Assembly: GCF_900142175.1 (NCBI RefSeq)
Contig: NZ_FQZX01000001.1
Span: forward strand, 1,798,001-1,862,000
DNA: 64,000 nucleotides
Reading direction: 5' to 3'
DNA from: Maribacter aquivivus
GTDB lineage: Bacteria; Bacteroidota; Bacteroidia; Flavobacteriales; Flavobacteriaceae
The number at the start of each line of letters is the position of its first letter. Position 1 is the stretch's first letter. The notes beneath the pieces are model-generated. The model searched no databases. It was not told the origin of the DNA and saw only the letters and a program-made list of their open reading frames with translations. The position numbers and the translations under genes are program-made. Positions 35,156 through 45,115 of this stretch are shown here, in pieces.

Positions 35156-37978
35156 TTAAGCTTCTGCCGTAATCGCTTGTTGTGCCTCTAAGGCAAAACT
35201 CCTAATTTTAGTTTCTTCATCAGTAAGAAGGCTTTCAACAATACTTAAATATCGCGGTTCTTTTTGTTGCGTAATTAAGTATAGTACCGCCAATTTTATT
35301 TTTAAGTCGTTACCCTGTAATAACAGTTTAAAACATTCTAGTTCCGTAGGTATTTTGTGCTTTATCTTTTGTAGCTCTTCTTCAGACGAAATATCTAAGG
35401 CAGATTCTTCAATAATAGGTAATAGTTTACGCTTTAATTCTCCCGTTAAAAGATTGTCTAAAAATTCGATGGCATTGTGTTGCGCTTCCTGTTTCTGACT
35501 AATTAAGCCCTCATACGCAATGGCAACATCATTTTGTTGATAGCGTAAACCTAATAGTTTAAAAATACGCTCTAGTCCAGAATCTAAACGGCGTTCTAGT
35601 AATTCCAAAAGGCTAGTTCTAGCATCTCGTTCTGCATCGCCAATTTCTTTCTTCGATTTGTTTCTATTTCGGTATGATATAATAATCTGGGTATGCATAG
35701 ACGATAAGGTCTGATGATGCAGTTTGCATTCATCAAAAATTACCGAGACCACTTTGTAACGATTAAATTTTAACTGCGGATGCGTAGATCGTATGGCACT
35801 CAAAGCACGAATAGTTTCTAAACGGACAGTAAGGTCATTATCGGTTAAAATGGCTAATAAATGGTGCACAGCTTCTTTTGAATGAAAAGATTGCATGGCT
35901 GCAGGTATAAACCGAAGCACAGGTAATGGTTGTAGACGATCTTGAATTGTACTACGTAGCACCGGTAGAATCTGCTGACCATAGATTTTAAAAGCTTCCA
36001 TTACGGTTGGTCTATAATTCTTCTGTGCTAAAAACGGAATTATTTGTTGCACCATGGTAGGGTCTGTGGCAGTACCGATGGCCTTTATCGTTGTTAGTAT
36101 TACATCTTTATTATCATGGTTTAGAAAGGCAGTAAGCTTCGTGTTGAAAATAGGCATATTCGCCACGCCTAGTACTTCAATGACGGCTTCTACATATGAT
36201 AGGTCTTTTTCATTCGCTTCAATATTTTTAAGCGATGCTGAAATGCGGTCTAATAGCGAGTAACGTTGTTTTAAAGAATAGTTGTTTTTTGCAGCCCTAG
36301 CTAAGCAGTATAATGCTGCCATTGCAATTCGTTCATTTGAATGTTCTAAATAGGTATCGAACACGAAAGATTTGTCTTTGTGTGCAAAACTTAAGACATA
36401 AGCTAATGTCGCAATGGTCAATTCTCGATCATCGATCTTTAATAGCTCTGAAACCTCGGCTGTCATACTTTTAGAATTTAAAAAGTATAAATTCTGAATG
36501 GCAGATAATTTTACTTTGTTGCTAGGGTGATCTAACAATAGCTCAACGTCGTCTGCAAAACGTTTGTCATTAATTTCCATCAATTTGTCTAGCATAAAGA
36601 GTATTTGCTCTTCGGTACCGTTTTTAAATACGGTACGCATGCCATTTACTACAGATACTTTTGAGTGGGAGATTTTTTTAGCCTTCTTACCACTATCTGT
36701 CAATACCTCTAAATTGGTTCTAAAGGTCTTGTAATACTCTATTCTTACTTTGTAAATGAAGTATAGCCAAAGACACACTAAAACGATAATTAGTACGCCA
36801 ATGTAGAATGAAGGTAAGTCCAGTCCACGCACTACGAATATTAAAAGACATCCGGCAATACCAGTTGCTAAACTATCTACAACAACATCTATAAACGATT
36901 TTGTCCTGTTTTTTAAATCGAAAGGCAGGGGTAAGGTCAATAATTCCGAAGCACTTTTGTGTATAGATTGTTTCAGTATTCCGTCCATCGCCTTAATAAC
37001 AACTACGGCAGAAAGCTCGGGTAATATCAAAAATAAAATGCTCCCGCCAAAAATACCAATGGGTAATAAAAGCAATGAAAAACCAACGCCCCAAATACCT
37101 ACAATTCTATGGGTGAAAAATAGTTGTATCACCAACGATAATAAGTTGAAGGTCGAAAACCAAAAGGCAAAAAAAGCGGTAAGCTCGTCAGCATCGGTTA
37201 TGGCAGATGAGGCAAAGTCACTAAATAAGTAGTCTGCCAATTTGGCAACAACTACGCTCACCGCCACAATGCTCGCTATGTAAGTAAGATGTTTGGATCT
37301 TAATATGAGTTTTAGTGGTGGCTCTGAAATGTTCGTAGCCGACTTATGTTTCTTGACGCTGCCGTTTTTTTTAACTCTAATATTCCAAATTCTACGTAAT
37401 AATGGAATACAGAAAAATAGGAGAAGGGCTGCTACAAACATTAGATTTTCATTGCCAATAAGCGGCGCCAAAATAGAGGTGAGGTACCCACCAAATATAC
37501 CACCAATGATAGCGCCAGACCCAATAAAGCCGAACAATCTCTTTGCTTCTCTAATATTGAATACCAAGTTTGCCAATACCCAAAATTGCGATGCAGATAG
37601 TACTGCATAAATTGCTACCCATATATAAAAGAAGTAGAGTAACACACCACTGACCACATCTAGTGAGAGTAGTATACCTAAACCAATTAAAATGACAATA
37701 GAACTAATAATGGTAAACTCAATTACTTTTTTAAGCGGGAATTTTGAAACGGCTTTTGAATAAAAATAAGAGGTAGCTACGGCAGTTATAGCAACTAACA
37801 AGAAAGCAAAAGGCAATTGTTCAACACCTAATTCTGATAGAAAAAGGGCATTGACAGTAGGTTTGATAATAAGCAGAACGGCAATGACCAAAAAAATGTA
37901 GGCGAGCATCCAAAGAGAAACTTTGAACTCGCCTTCACGAACATCGAATATTTTTTTTATTAGTCTTTCTACCATCAA
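35156..37978 (-). CDS. NTT/MFS-type transporter fused to HEAT repeats
   Basis: 940 residues. Residues ~20-425 hold about 12 hydrophobic segments with a layout like the ADP/ATP (NTT) translocase group of the major facilitator superfamily: a G-E-F-K-V start, the A-S-Q-F-W-V-L-A-N segment and P-L-P-F-D-L-K-N-R-T-K-S-F-I-D. Residues ~450-935 are a chain of HEAT-like helical repeats (repeats of D-x-x-V-x-x-x-A-I-x-x-L-x). The repeats are presumably cytosolic and may regulate or scaffold the transporter. It follows the GH63-like gene convergently. Confidence 0.8.
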   Translation of the reverse strand: MMVERLIKKIFDVREGEFKVSLWMLAYIFLVIAVLLIIKPTVNALFLSELGVEQLPFAFLLVAITAVATSYFYSKAVSKFPLKKVIEFTIISSIVILIGLGILLSLDVVSGVLLYFFYIWVAIYAVLSASQFWVLANLVFNIREAKRLFGFIGSGAIIGGIFGGYLTSILAPLIGNENLMFVAALLLFFCIPLLRRIWNIRVKKNGSVKKHKSATNISEPPLKLILRSKHLTYIASIVAVSVVVAKLADYLFSDFASSAITDADELTAFFAFWFSTFNLLSLVIQLFFTHRIVGIWGVGFSLLLLPIGIFGGSILFLILPELSAVVVIKAMDGILKQSIHKSASELLTLPLPFDLKNRTKSFIDVVVDSLATGIAGCLLIFVVRGLDLPSFYIGVLIIVLVCLWLYFIYKVRIEYYKTFRTNLEVLTDSGKKAKKISHSKVSVVNGMRTVFKNGTEEQILFMLDKLMEINDKRFADDVELLLDHPSNKVKLSAIQNLYFLNSKSMTAEVSELLKIDDRELTIATLAYVLSFAHKDKSFVFDTYLEHSNERIAMAALYCLARAAKNNYSLKQRYSLLDRISASLKNIEANEKDLSYVEAVIEVLGVANMPIFNTKLTAFLNHDNKDVILTTIKAIGTATDPTMVQQIIPFLAQKNYRPTVMEAFKIYGQQILPVLRSTIQDRLQPLPVLRFIPAAMQSFHSKEAVHHLLAILTDNDLTVRLETIRALSAIRSTHPQLKFNRYKVVSVIFDECKLHHQTLSSMHTQIIISYRNRNKSKKEIGDAERDARTSLLELLERRLDSGLERIFKLLGLRYQQNDVAIAYEGLISQKQEAQHNAIEFLDNLLTGELKRKLLPIIEESALDISSEEELQKIKHKIPTELECFKLLLQGNDLKIKLAVLYLITQQKEPRYLSIVESLLTDEETKIRSFALEAQQAITAEA

Positions 37979-38003
37979 GAAATGGAAATATGTATTCCAA
38001 GAC

Positions 38004-38909
38004 CTAAAGTACAGGCTTTTTTAGCACCTTTTCAATTGGTTTCACTAAATCTCTTATAATTTGCTCTCCATTGGCATCATCTATTAAGGCAACTAGAATA
38101 TATCTTCTATTACTGTCCTTGCCCCAAACCAATATTGAGTCAGAATGGTAGGTGCGCCAAGAACCTGATTTTCTGAACAATCTGGCAGTTGGTGCAATTT
38201 TATCTAATGTATTTACAAATTTATGGTGCAGCTCTGGGTTTTCAAGAATATCTAGCATCTGCTTAGATTGTTTTTGGTTCACTAGCTTACCGTTCGCCAA
38301 TAAATAATAATACCTACATACTTGTGTTACCGATGCAGCGTGACTCAGGTTCTTTAAAGGTTCGCGGTTTGTTTCTCCACCACTTCCGTAGCGTTTACCA
38401 ACCCAAAGACCGCCACCTTTTTGCTCGTCATAAAAAGCATATTTAGGATCAGTCATAACAGATTCAAGTTTTTCATAACCAACACGATCTATCATTCTAG
38501 TAGCAGCAGAATTATCAGATTTACTGATCATAAGACGCATATCTTTTTTAACCTCTGCGGTTTCTTTTAATTCGCCTTTTTCAATAGCATCCATAGCAGC
38601 GAGAAGAATAGCTATTTTAGGTAAACTAGCGGCATACATCATATGGTTACCGTTTACACGAGCAAAACGTACATTTTCTGGGTCGCTTAAATCAACCAAG
38701 CCTACGGACATCTTCTTTTGTACAATGAGATCGTTCCATTCTGGGTGAGAGGCTAATTCATCTCTTAAATTAGTCTGCAAAGAACTATCAAGTAATTTTT
38801 GCAAGGGTTTGATCTTTGAATTATCTATTTGTAACGGTAGCTCGTTTTGAGCATTTGTGGCTAAACAAAATAGGAAAGAAAAAAGAAAAATGATTCGGGT
38901 AGCTTTCAT
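38004..38909 (-). CDS. Exported class A beta-lactamase-like protein
   Basis: 301 residues, signal peptide ending near N-A-Q. Active-site boxes: S-L-P-K (Ser95, Lys98), S-D-N (131-133) and R-K-S-G-S (~245). The Glu166-equivalent of true class A beta-lactamases is not obvious in the omega region. It could be a beta-lactamase or a related peptidoglycan-active hydrolase. It lies 25 bases downstream of the transporter-HEAT gene's start and may be expressed with it. Confidence 0.85.
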   Translation of the reverse strand: MKATRIIFLFSFLFCLATNAQNELPLQIDNSKIKPLQKLLDSSLQTNLRDELASHPEWNDLIVQKKMSVGLVDLSDPENVRFARVNGNHMMYAASLPKIAILLAAMDAIEKGELKETAEVKKDMRLMISKSDNSAATRMIDRVGYEKLESVMTDPKYAFYDEQKGGGLWVGKRYGSGGETNREPLKNLSHAASVTQVCRYYYLLANGKLVNQKQSKQMLDILENPELHHKFVNTLDKIAPTARLFRKSGSWRTYHSDSILVWGKDSNRRYILVALIDDANGEQIIRDLVKPIEKVLKKPVL

Positions 38910-39175
38910 TGATTTATGTGTATTTTAAAAAGTAGTCAAAATTAGGTAATGCACTGATTTGTTAAATGTTAATTTTTGTCTTTCTATAAAATTTTAAAAC
39001 TGTTGTAAAATCACTGTGTAGCCCCATATACTGTAAAATGTTGTGTTAAAATTCTAATTATTTTCAGATTATATAGTACCTATGCGTCCCTTTTTTAAAG
39101 AGCAAATGGGTTAAAAATTTATATTGACATTCAATTAAATAACAGTATCTTAAATAATGGAATATATGCAAACTT

Positions 39176-40237
39176 ATGAATCTTAAAGATGGCGTTAAAA
39201 CGGCTGAGAATAAAGTGTCTACAGAGGCACGTAAACTTAGCGATATGGTTAAAGATACAAGCAAATCTTTAGTAGACCGTTTAGAATGTTTTGAAGATAT
39301 TATAAGTTTAGAAGTTGGCGATACGGGCTTGCATAGGGCCAAAACATTAGAGCGTGAGTTCAATGTTCGTCAACTTTACCTAAAGTATGAGGGTGATAAC
39401 CCTACCGGAACTCAAAAAGACCGTATTGCTTTTGCACAATTATATGATGCGCTGCGTAGGGAGTTTACTGTGGTAAGCTTGGCTACTTGCGGTAATTATG
39501 GTGTGGCAATGGCACTGGCATCTGATCTAGCGGGTATTGCCTGTAAAATTTACATTCCTGAAAGTTACCATACCGATCGGGTTATTGAAATGGAAACTTT
39601 AGGGGCAGAGATAATTCGTATACCTGGTAGTTACGAAGATGTGGTTACCGAAAGTTCCAGATTAGCAGCTGAACATGGTTGGTATGATGCTAACCCTGGT
39701 GGTGCCAATACTCCGCTACAAATATCTGCCTATGCGCTAATTGCACAAGAGATTTTTGAAGATTTAGGTGATGCACCAAAATACTGTGCTGTACCTGTTT
39801 CTAATGGAACGTTGTTCGCAGGAATTTATAGAGGATTTGTAAATCTGTATAAAAGAGGAAAGACTTCTCGTATACCTAAAATGATAGCGGCTTCATCATC
39901 TCATAAGAACCCAATTGTAGAATCATATCTGCAAGGATTAGATCACTGTAAAGATTTGAATCCGGCTGCGATAAAAGAAACGAAATACAACGAACCATTG
40001 ATTAACTGGCATAGTTTCGATGGGGAAGAGGCATTATACGCATTAAAAGAATCTGAGGGGGAAGCTTTTAATATCAGTGATAAAAAACTGAAAGAGATGA
40101 CTTCCCTTTTATATAAGAAAGAAGGATTTCGAATTCTACCTGCATCTACAGCGGGTTTGATCGGACTCTTAGAATTAGACGAAAAAATGAATTTTGAGCC
40201 TGACCGTTTTGTGGCAGTGCTCACTGCAAAAAATTAA
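39176..40237 (+). CDS. PLP-dependent threonine-synthase-like enzyme
   Basis: 353 residues of fold-type II PLP enzyme. The PLP-lysine motif N-P-T-G-T-Q-K-D-R (Lys81), C-G-N-Y-G-V-A (substrate/PLP phosphate region), and P-V-S-N-G-T-L-F resemble the threonine synthase / serine-threonine dehydratase group, but the length is shorter and it lacks a threonine synthase N-terminal domain. Likely an amino acid lyase, racemase or ligase. First gene of an operon with DUF1611 and enolase-superfamily genes (spacing 8 bases and overlap), which points to amino acid (perhaps D-amino acid) metabolism. Confidence 0.75.
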   Translation: MNLKDGVKTAENKVSTEARKLSDMVKDTSKSLVDRLECFEDIISLEVGDTGLHRAKTLEREFNVRQLYLKYEGDNPTGTQKDRIAFAQLYDALRREFTVVSLATCGNYGVAMALASDLAGIACKIYIPESYHTDRVIEMETLGAEIIRIPGSYEDVVTESSRLAAEHGWYDANPGGANTPLQISAYALIAQEIFEDLGDAPKYCAVPVSNGTLFAGIYRGFVNLYKRGKTSRIPKMIAASSSHKNPIVESYLQGLDHCKDLNPAAIKETKYNEPLINWHSFDGEEALYALKESEGEAFNISDKKLKEMTSLLYKKEGFRILPASTAGLIGLLELDEKMNFEPDRFVAVLTAKN

Positions 40238-40245
40238 ATAAATAG

Positions 40246-41319
40246 ATGAAAAAAGTTATAGACGGTAAGGCACTTGTATATTGTGAGGGAGCATTTAATA
40301 CTCCAAATGGTAAAACAGCACACGGTTTGGTTCGCTTTACTGAGCGTTATGAAGTTGTGGGTGTTTTAGATGAAAAATATGCAGGCAGAGATGCCGGTGA
40401 TGTTTTGGATGGAAGACCTAACGGAATTCCGGTTTTTAGAGATCTAGAGGCTGCAATTGTTACATTGACAGCAAGTAATAATCTGCCAAGTTACTTGGTA
40501 ATTGGTTTAGCACCAGATGGTGGCAGATTGCCAAAAGTGGCTAAATCGACAATTAAGGCTGCATTACAACAAGGTTGGAATGTGGATAGTGGTTTACACG
40601 ATTTCTTAAGTAATGACCCAGAACTGGTTGCATTGGCAAAAGAAAAGAATGTAAAAATCAGAGATATTAGAAAAACACCCGATCGTGATCAATTGCACTT
40701 TTTTACGGGTGATATTGAAAAAGTAAACTGTTTAAAATTAGCGGTTCTAGGAACGGATTCTGCTCTAGGGAAACGGACTACGGCTTGGATATTGGTTCAC
40801 GCATTTCGTAATGCAGGTAAAAAAGCAGAAATGATCGGAACCGGACAAACAGGATGGATGCAAGGTGCTAAGTATAGCATGGTGATGGATAGCTGTATTA
40901 ACGATTTCGTTTCAGGTGAAATTGAGCATGCTGTGGTAAGTGCCTATAATAATGAGGACCCAGATGTTATTGTTATTGAAGGGCAAGGGAGTTTAATGAA
41001 CCCTGCATACCCTGGCGGATTTGAAATTCTAGCTGCAGGCAGACCAGATTATGTAATTCTGCAACATGCACCAAAAAGATTGGAATATGACGGATTCCCT
41101 GGGTATAAAATGCACTCTTTAGCTGAGCAAATAAATGCCATACAGGTTATTTCTGGTAAAGAAGTGATTGCTATTACCGTAAACCATGAGGATATGAAAA
41201 AAGAAGAAATTCTTGATGTTTGTAAGGCTATCACTTTAGAAACCAAATTACCTGCCTTTGATGTGTTGGAGTATGGTGCTGAAGATTTAATTGCACTTTT
41301 AATGACAAAATTAAAATGA
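40246..41319 (+). CDS. dgcN: DUF1611 protein, probable D-glutamate N-acetyltransferase (DgcN-like)
   Basis: 357 residues. A P-loop-like motif G-T-D-S-A-L-G-K-R-T (169-178) and G-T-G-Q-T-G-W-M identify DUF1611. This family was found to include DgcN, which acetylates D-glutamate in marine Proteobacteria; the following enolase-superfamily gene matches the DgcA partner. The product would be N-acetyl-D-glutamate, made in the cytosol. Substrate is inferred from the gene pair and not proven. Start 8 bases after the PLP gene; ATGA overlap with the next. Confidence 0.75.
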   Translation: MKKVIDGKALVYCEGAFNTPNGKTAHGLVRFTERYEVVGVLDEKYAGRDAGDVLDGRPNGIPVFRDLEAAIVTLTASNNLPSYLVIGLAPDGGRLPKVAKSTIKAALQQGWNVDSGLHDFLSNDPELVALAKEKNVKIRDIRKTPDRDQLHFFTGDIEKVNCLKLAVLGTDSALGKRTTAWILVHAFRNAGKKAEMIGTGQTGWMQGAKYSMVMDSCINDFVSGEIEHAVVSAYNNEDPDVIVIEGQGSLMNPAYPGGFEILAAGRPDYVILQHAPKRLEYDGFPGYKMHSLAEQINAIQVISGKEVIAITVNHEDMKKEEILDVCKAITLETKLPAFDVLEYGAEDLIALLMTKLK

Positions 41320-42383
41320 AAATAACCCATATTTCTTTTGAGCGTTTAGACCTTAAATTGTCTGATCCTTATACTATTGCTTACGAAACAATTGATCGCA
41401 CTAGTAACTTTATTCTAAAGGTTGAAACCGATACCAAAATTGTGGGTTATGGTTGCGCGGCACCTGACCCTGTGGTTACAAATGAATCGCCAAGTGATGT
41501 TACCGATGCTATTAAGAATATCATTATTCCGTATTTATTGGGTAAAGATCCTTTTACGTATGCATTGTTATTATTAGAGCTGAAGGAGTTATTGGGTAAA
41601 CGTTCTTCTGCCTTGGCAATGGTAGATTTGGCATTGTTCGATATCATGTCGAAAAAGGCAGAGGTACCTTTGTATAAATTTTTAGGGGGCTATCGTAATA
41701 GCATCGCTACCAGTATTACTATCGGTATTATGAGCATAGACGAGACCTTGTCTTATGCTAGCGAATATGTGAAACAAGGTTTTACCATTTTAAAAATAAA
41801 AGGCGGTTCTAATCTCGAAGAGGATATTGCCAAAATGAGAATGATCCACGAGAAATACCCTAATATCGAATTGCGTTTTGATGGTAACCAAGGATATTCT
41901 GTGAAAGAATCGGTAGATTTTGTAAAGGCTACGGCAGCAATAGGAATCGAGATTTTTGAACAACCTACAAAAGTGGAATCGGAAGAACGATTGGGCGAAG
42001 TAACCAATCAGGTGAGTATTCCTGTAATGGCAGATGAAAGCTTAAAAACATTGACCGATGCATTTCGTTTGGCGCAGAATGAGCGTGTGGATATGGTGAA
42101 TATTAAGCTGCAGAAAGTAGGCGGTATCTGGGTAGGTATGCATATTAATTCCGTTGCTAAAGCCGCTAAATTAGATGCTATGGTAGGTTGTATAGATGAA
42201 TGCGGACTGGGTATTGCTGCCGGTCTACATTTTGCCCTGTCTAGACCAAACATTGTATATGCTGATCTAGACGGACATTTAGATATTATTGATGATCCTT
42301 ACCATTCTATCTTTAGATTGGAAAAGGGAATTTTATACCCTACCGAAAAGTTTGGTTTAGGTTTTTCTGAGTTGAATATGTAA
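41316..42383 (+). CDS. dgcA: Enolase-superfamily epimerase/racemase (DgcA-like)
   Basis: 355 residues. Muconate-lactonising/dipeptide-epimerase subgroup: K-I-K (Lys160, Lys162) on one side, metal ligands D189 (R-F-D-G-N-Q), E215 (F-E-Q-P) and D240 (M-A-D-E-S), and N-I-K-L-Q-K (Lys264) on the other side. Such a pair of lysines abstracts and returns a proton at an amino acid alpha-carbon, giving an epimerase or racemase. With DgcN, the expected reaction is N-acetyl-D-glutamate to N-acetyl-L-glutamate. An L-Ala-D/L-Glu epimerase (YcjG-type) is the main alternative. Confidence 0.8.
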   Translation: MKITHISFERLDLKLSDPYTIAYETIDRTSNFILKVETDTKIVGYGCAAPDPVVTNESPSDVTDAIKNIIIPYLLGKDPFTYALLLLELKELLGKRSSALAMVDLALFDIMSKKAEVPLYKFLGGYRNSIATSITIGIMSIDETLSYASEYVKQGFTILKIKGGSNLEEDIAKMRMIHEKYPNIELRFDGNQGYSVKESVDFVKATAAIGIEIFEQPTKVESEERLGEVTNQVSIPVMADESLKTLTDAFRLAQNERVDMVNIKLQKVGGIWVGMHINSVAKAAKLDAMVGCIDECGLGIAAGLHFALSRPNIVYADLDGHLDIIDDPYHSIFRLEKGILYPTEKFGLGFSELNM

Positions 42384-42393
42384 AATACTAGCT

Positions 42394-45021
42394 TTAATCT
42401 TCTAACTGCTCAATAAGGTTGGCTACTAAGGCTGTCCAGCCTGTTTGATGCGATGCTCCTAAACCACGACCGTTTTCTCCGTGAAAATACTCGTAAAATA
42501 ATATCAAGTCCTCAAAATTAGGGTCTTGGTAGTATTTCTCGTAGTTCTTATTTATTGCTCGGTTTCCGGTTTCATCTTTCTCGAACATCTTAATAAGACG
42601 TTTGCTCAATTCATCACTAACTTGTTTTAGATTGAGCAACTTCGAGCTTCCTGTTGGGTATTCAAAAAGAAAATCATTACCATCATACCACTGGTATTCG
42701 CGCAATGCCTGAATAAATAAATAATTCATAGGCATCCAAATAGGTCCACGCCAGTTAGAATTACCTCCAAATAGGGAAACGGTAGATTCCGCTGGTTCAT
42801 AGTCAATAGAGTAATCTATACCATCTATATGAATCTGATATGCCTTTTCGTGTACCTTAGATAAAGATCGTATTCCATAGTCACTCAAAAATTCTTTTTC
42901 GTCTAAAAGTGCGGCAACTAATTTTTGCATTCTATCTTTTGGAACTAACGATAAAAGTAAATCACCATTTTCTTCATACTGCTGTATAACCTCGTATTTT
43001 AAATTCTCTGCACGGTATTTTTTAAACCAAAGAACACTTGCTTTAAATTTTGGGAACTTATCTAGAACACTTTTCTTAATAGTAAGTACCGCAGCCAGTG
43101 ATAACATACCGGCAATTGATCTTACTTTTATAGTGGTTGATTGTCCGTCTGGTAGTGTTAGACGATCATAGAAGAACCCTTCCACATCATCCCAGGTATT
43201 GGCTTTATCAGTATCCATTTTATTCAGAGCTTCCGCTATGAATACAAAATGCCCAAAATATTTGGTTGCCATATCTTCATAAGAATCGTCATGTTCTGCG
43301 ATACGTAAACTTATTTCTAGCATATTCAAGCTATACATCGCCATCCATGCGGTACCATCTACTTGATCTAAAGAACCACCACCGGGTACACCATGGCTAC
43401 GGTCAAAAACTCCAATGTTATCCAAGCCCAGGAATCCGCCTTGAAAAACATTGTTGTCATTTCTGTCTAAACGGTTCACCCACCAGTTAAAGTTCAAGTT
43501 GAGTTTATTGAACATTCGTTTTAAGAACTTAATATCTGGTAAACCTGTAATAGATTTATCAGTTCCATAAATTTGTAAGGTTGCCCATGCCTGAACTGGC
43601 GGATTCACATCACTAAAATTCCATTCGTAAGCAGGTATTTGTCCGTTAGGCGACATGTACCATTCTTTGGTGAACAATAGTAGTTGGTCTTTCGCAAATT
43701 CTGGATCTATAGATGCGAACGATGCACAGTGAAAAGCAGAATCCCACGCAGCATACCAAGGGTATTCCCAAGCATCTGGCATAGAAAGTATATCGTGATT
43801 ACGCAATGTTTTCCAATGGCTATTACGACCTTCTAATCTTTCTTTTGGCGGTGGAGTAGTTTTGTAGTCCCCATCTAGCCATTTTTCAACTTCGTAGTTA
43901 TAGTATTGCTTCGTCCAAAGTAAACCTGCAAATGCTTGTTTTAGAATAGCCTTTCTATCCTCGGTTGCTTTTGGGGCTATTTCATCATAGAATTGAGCAC
44001 ATTCTTTTTGTCTCTTTTTAAATATGGAATCAAAATCTGAAAAAGGTGTGTCAAGTGACTCTTCGGTTAAACGAAGTTGGAATATTTTTGATTCGCCACC
44101 ATCTAAAATAACTTGATATAATGGCGCAAATTTAGTGCCTGAATTGTTTTTTGTTGCCAGGTCAAAATCATTATTACATACTGCGGTATGGAACAAGTCT
44201 TTCTTAAACGGATGGTCATTCTTATCCTTATAAACCTTTTCTCTATTGGTTTCATTCTCCGTAAAGAATAGCTGTTCTGCCTTTTGAAAATAAAGATTGT
44301 ATTTACCCACGTACGGGTGGTCTATGTGAACAGATGGGTTTGCTTTTGTCCCTTGTTGAGTGATGGTCGGTTTTTTGGGCATTTCTTTAAATGACCAATG
44401 ATTACGCATCACCATTTGTGGCAATAACGTAATAGGTGCAGGTTTTGAGTTTCTATTGGTTATAGTAATTTGGATTAGAATATCTGTTTCATCGCCTTTT
44501 GCATATTCTGTGCTGACATCAAAATAGGTGTTGTCATCGAAAATACCGGTATCCAATAACTCAAATTCTAGTTCTTTACGATTACGTTTTTGGTTTTCGT
44601 CAATTAGTTGATTGTACGGATATTCTTTTTGTGAATACTTGTACAAATACTTCATATATGAGTGCGACGGCGTATTCTCTAAATAGTAATACAGCTCTTT
44701 TACATCTTCACCATGATTACCCTGCGGACCAGTTAAACCGAAAAGGCGTTCTTTTAGAATAGGATCTTTACCGTTCCATAAACCAATACTAAAACACATA
44801 TTGCAATAGCGGTCGCTTATACCTGCAATGCCATCTTCACCCCAACGAAACGCACGACTTCTTGCATGGTCATGTGGTAGATAGTTCCAAGCATCACCAC
44901 CTGCACTATAATCTTCACGTACCGTACCCCATTGGCGTTCACTTAAATAAGGTCCCCATTTTAACCAGTCTTTTTCTTCTGTATGTTGTTGGTCTAAACG
45001 ATTTTTTTCAGGGTTTTTCAT
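42394..45021 (-). CDS. GH63-like glycosidase (MGH1-type), copy 2
   Basis: 875 residues, same length as the copy at 32468 and with the same block order: W-G-P-Y-L-S-E-R-Q-W-G-T-V-R-E-D-Y, W-Y-A-A-W-D-S-A-F-H, P-A-Y-E-W-N-F-S-D-V-N-P-P, F-L-G-L-D-N-I-G-V-F-D, N-S-N-W-R-G-P-I-W and G-A-S-H-Q-T-G-W-T-A. Differences are scattered through the chain, so this is an old duplication or two acquired relatives rather than a recent copy. Probably cytosolic. Convergent with the DgcA-like gene. Confidence 0.85.
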   Translation of the reverse strand: MKNPEKNRLDQQHTEEKDWLKWGPYLSERQWGTVREDYSAGGDAWNYLPHDHARSRAFRWGEDGIAGISDRYCNMCFSIGLWNGKDPILKERLFGLTGPQGNHGEDVKELYYYLENTPSHSYMKYLYKYSQKEYPYNQLIDENQKRNRKELEFELLDTGIFDDNTYFDVSTEYAKGDETDILIQITITNRNSKPAPITLLPQMVMRNHWSFKEMPKKPTITQQGTKANPSVHIDHPYVGKYNLYFQKAEQLFFTENETNREKVYKDKNDHPFKKDLFHTAVCNNDFDLATKNNSGTKFAPLYQVILDGGESKIFQLRLTEESLDTPFSDFDSIFKKRQKECAQFYDEIAPKATEDRKAILKQAFAGLLWTKQYYNYEVEKWLDGDYKTTPPPKERLEGRNSHWKTLRNHDILSMPDAWEYPWYAAWDSAFHCASFASIDPEFAKDQLLLFTKEWYMSPNGQIPAYEWNFSDVNPPVQAWATLQIYGTDKSITGLPDIKFLKRMFNKLNLNFNWWVNRLDRNDNNVFQGGFLGLDNIGVFDRSHGVPGGGSLDQVDGTAWMAMYSLNMLEISLRIAEHDDSYEDMATKYFGHFVFIAEALNKMDTDKANTWDDVEGFFYDRLTLPDGQSTTIKVRSIAGMLSLAAVLTIKKSVLDKFPKFKASVLWFKKYRAENLKYEVIQQYEENGDLLLSLVPKDRMQKLVAALLDEKEFLSDYGIRSLSKVHEKAYQIHIDGIDYSIDYEPAESTVSLFGGNSNWRGPIWMPMNYLFIQALREYQWYDGNDFLFEYPTGSSKLLNLKQVSDELSKRLIKMFEKDETGNRAINKNYEKYYQDPNFEDLILFYEYFHGENGRGLGASHQTGWTALVANLIEQLED

Positions 45022-45115
45022 TTGCTTTGGGAGATTTTATAACTTTCTTATAAATAGTAAATGGATTCTAAGATAACTGTTAATTTTTTGAATGTATTTT
45101 GTGGAATATATGTTA

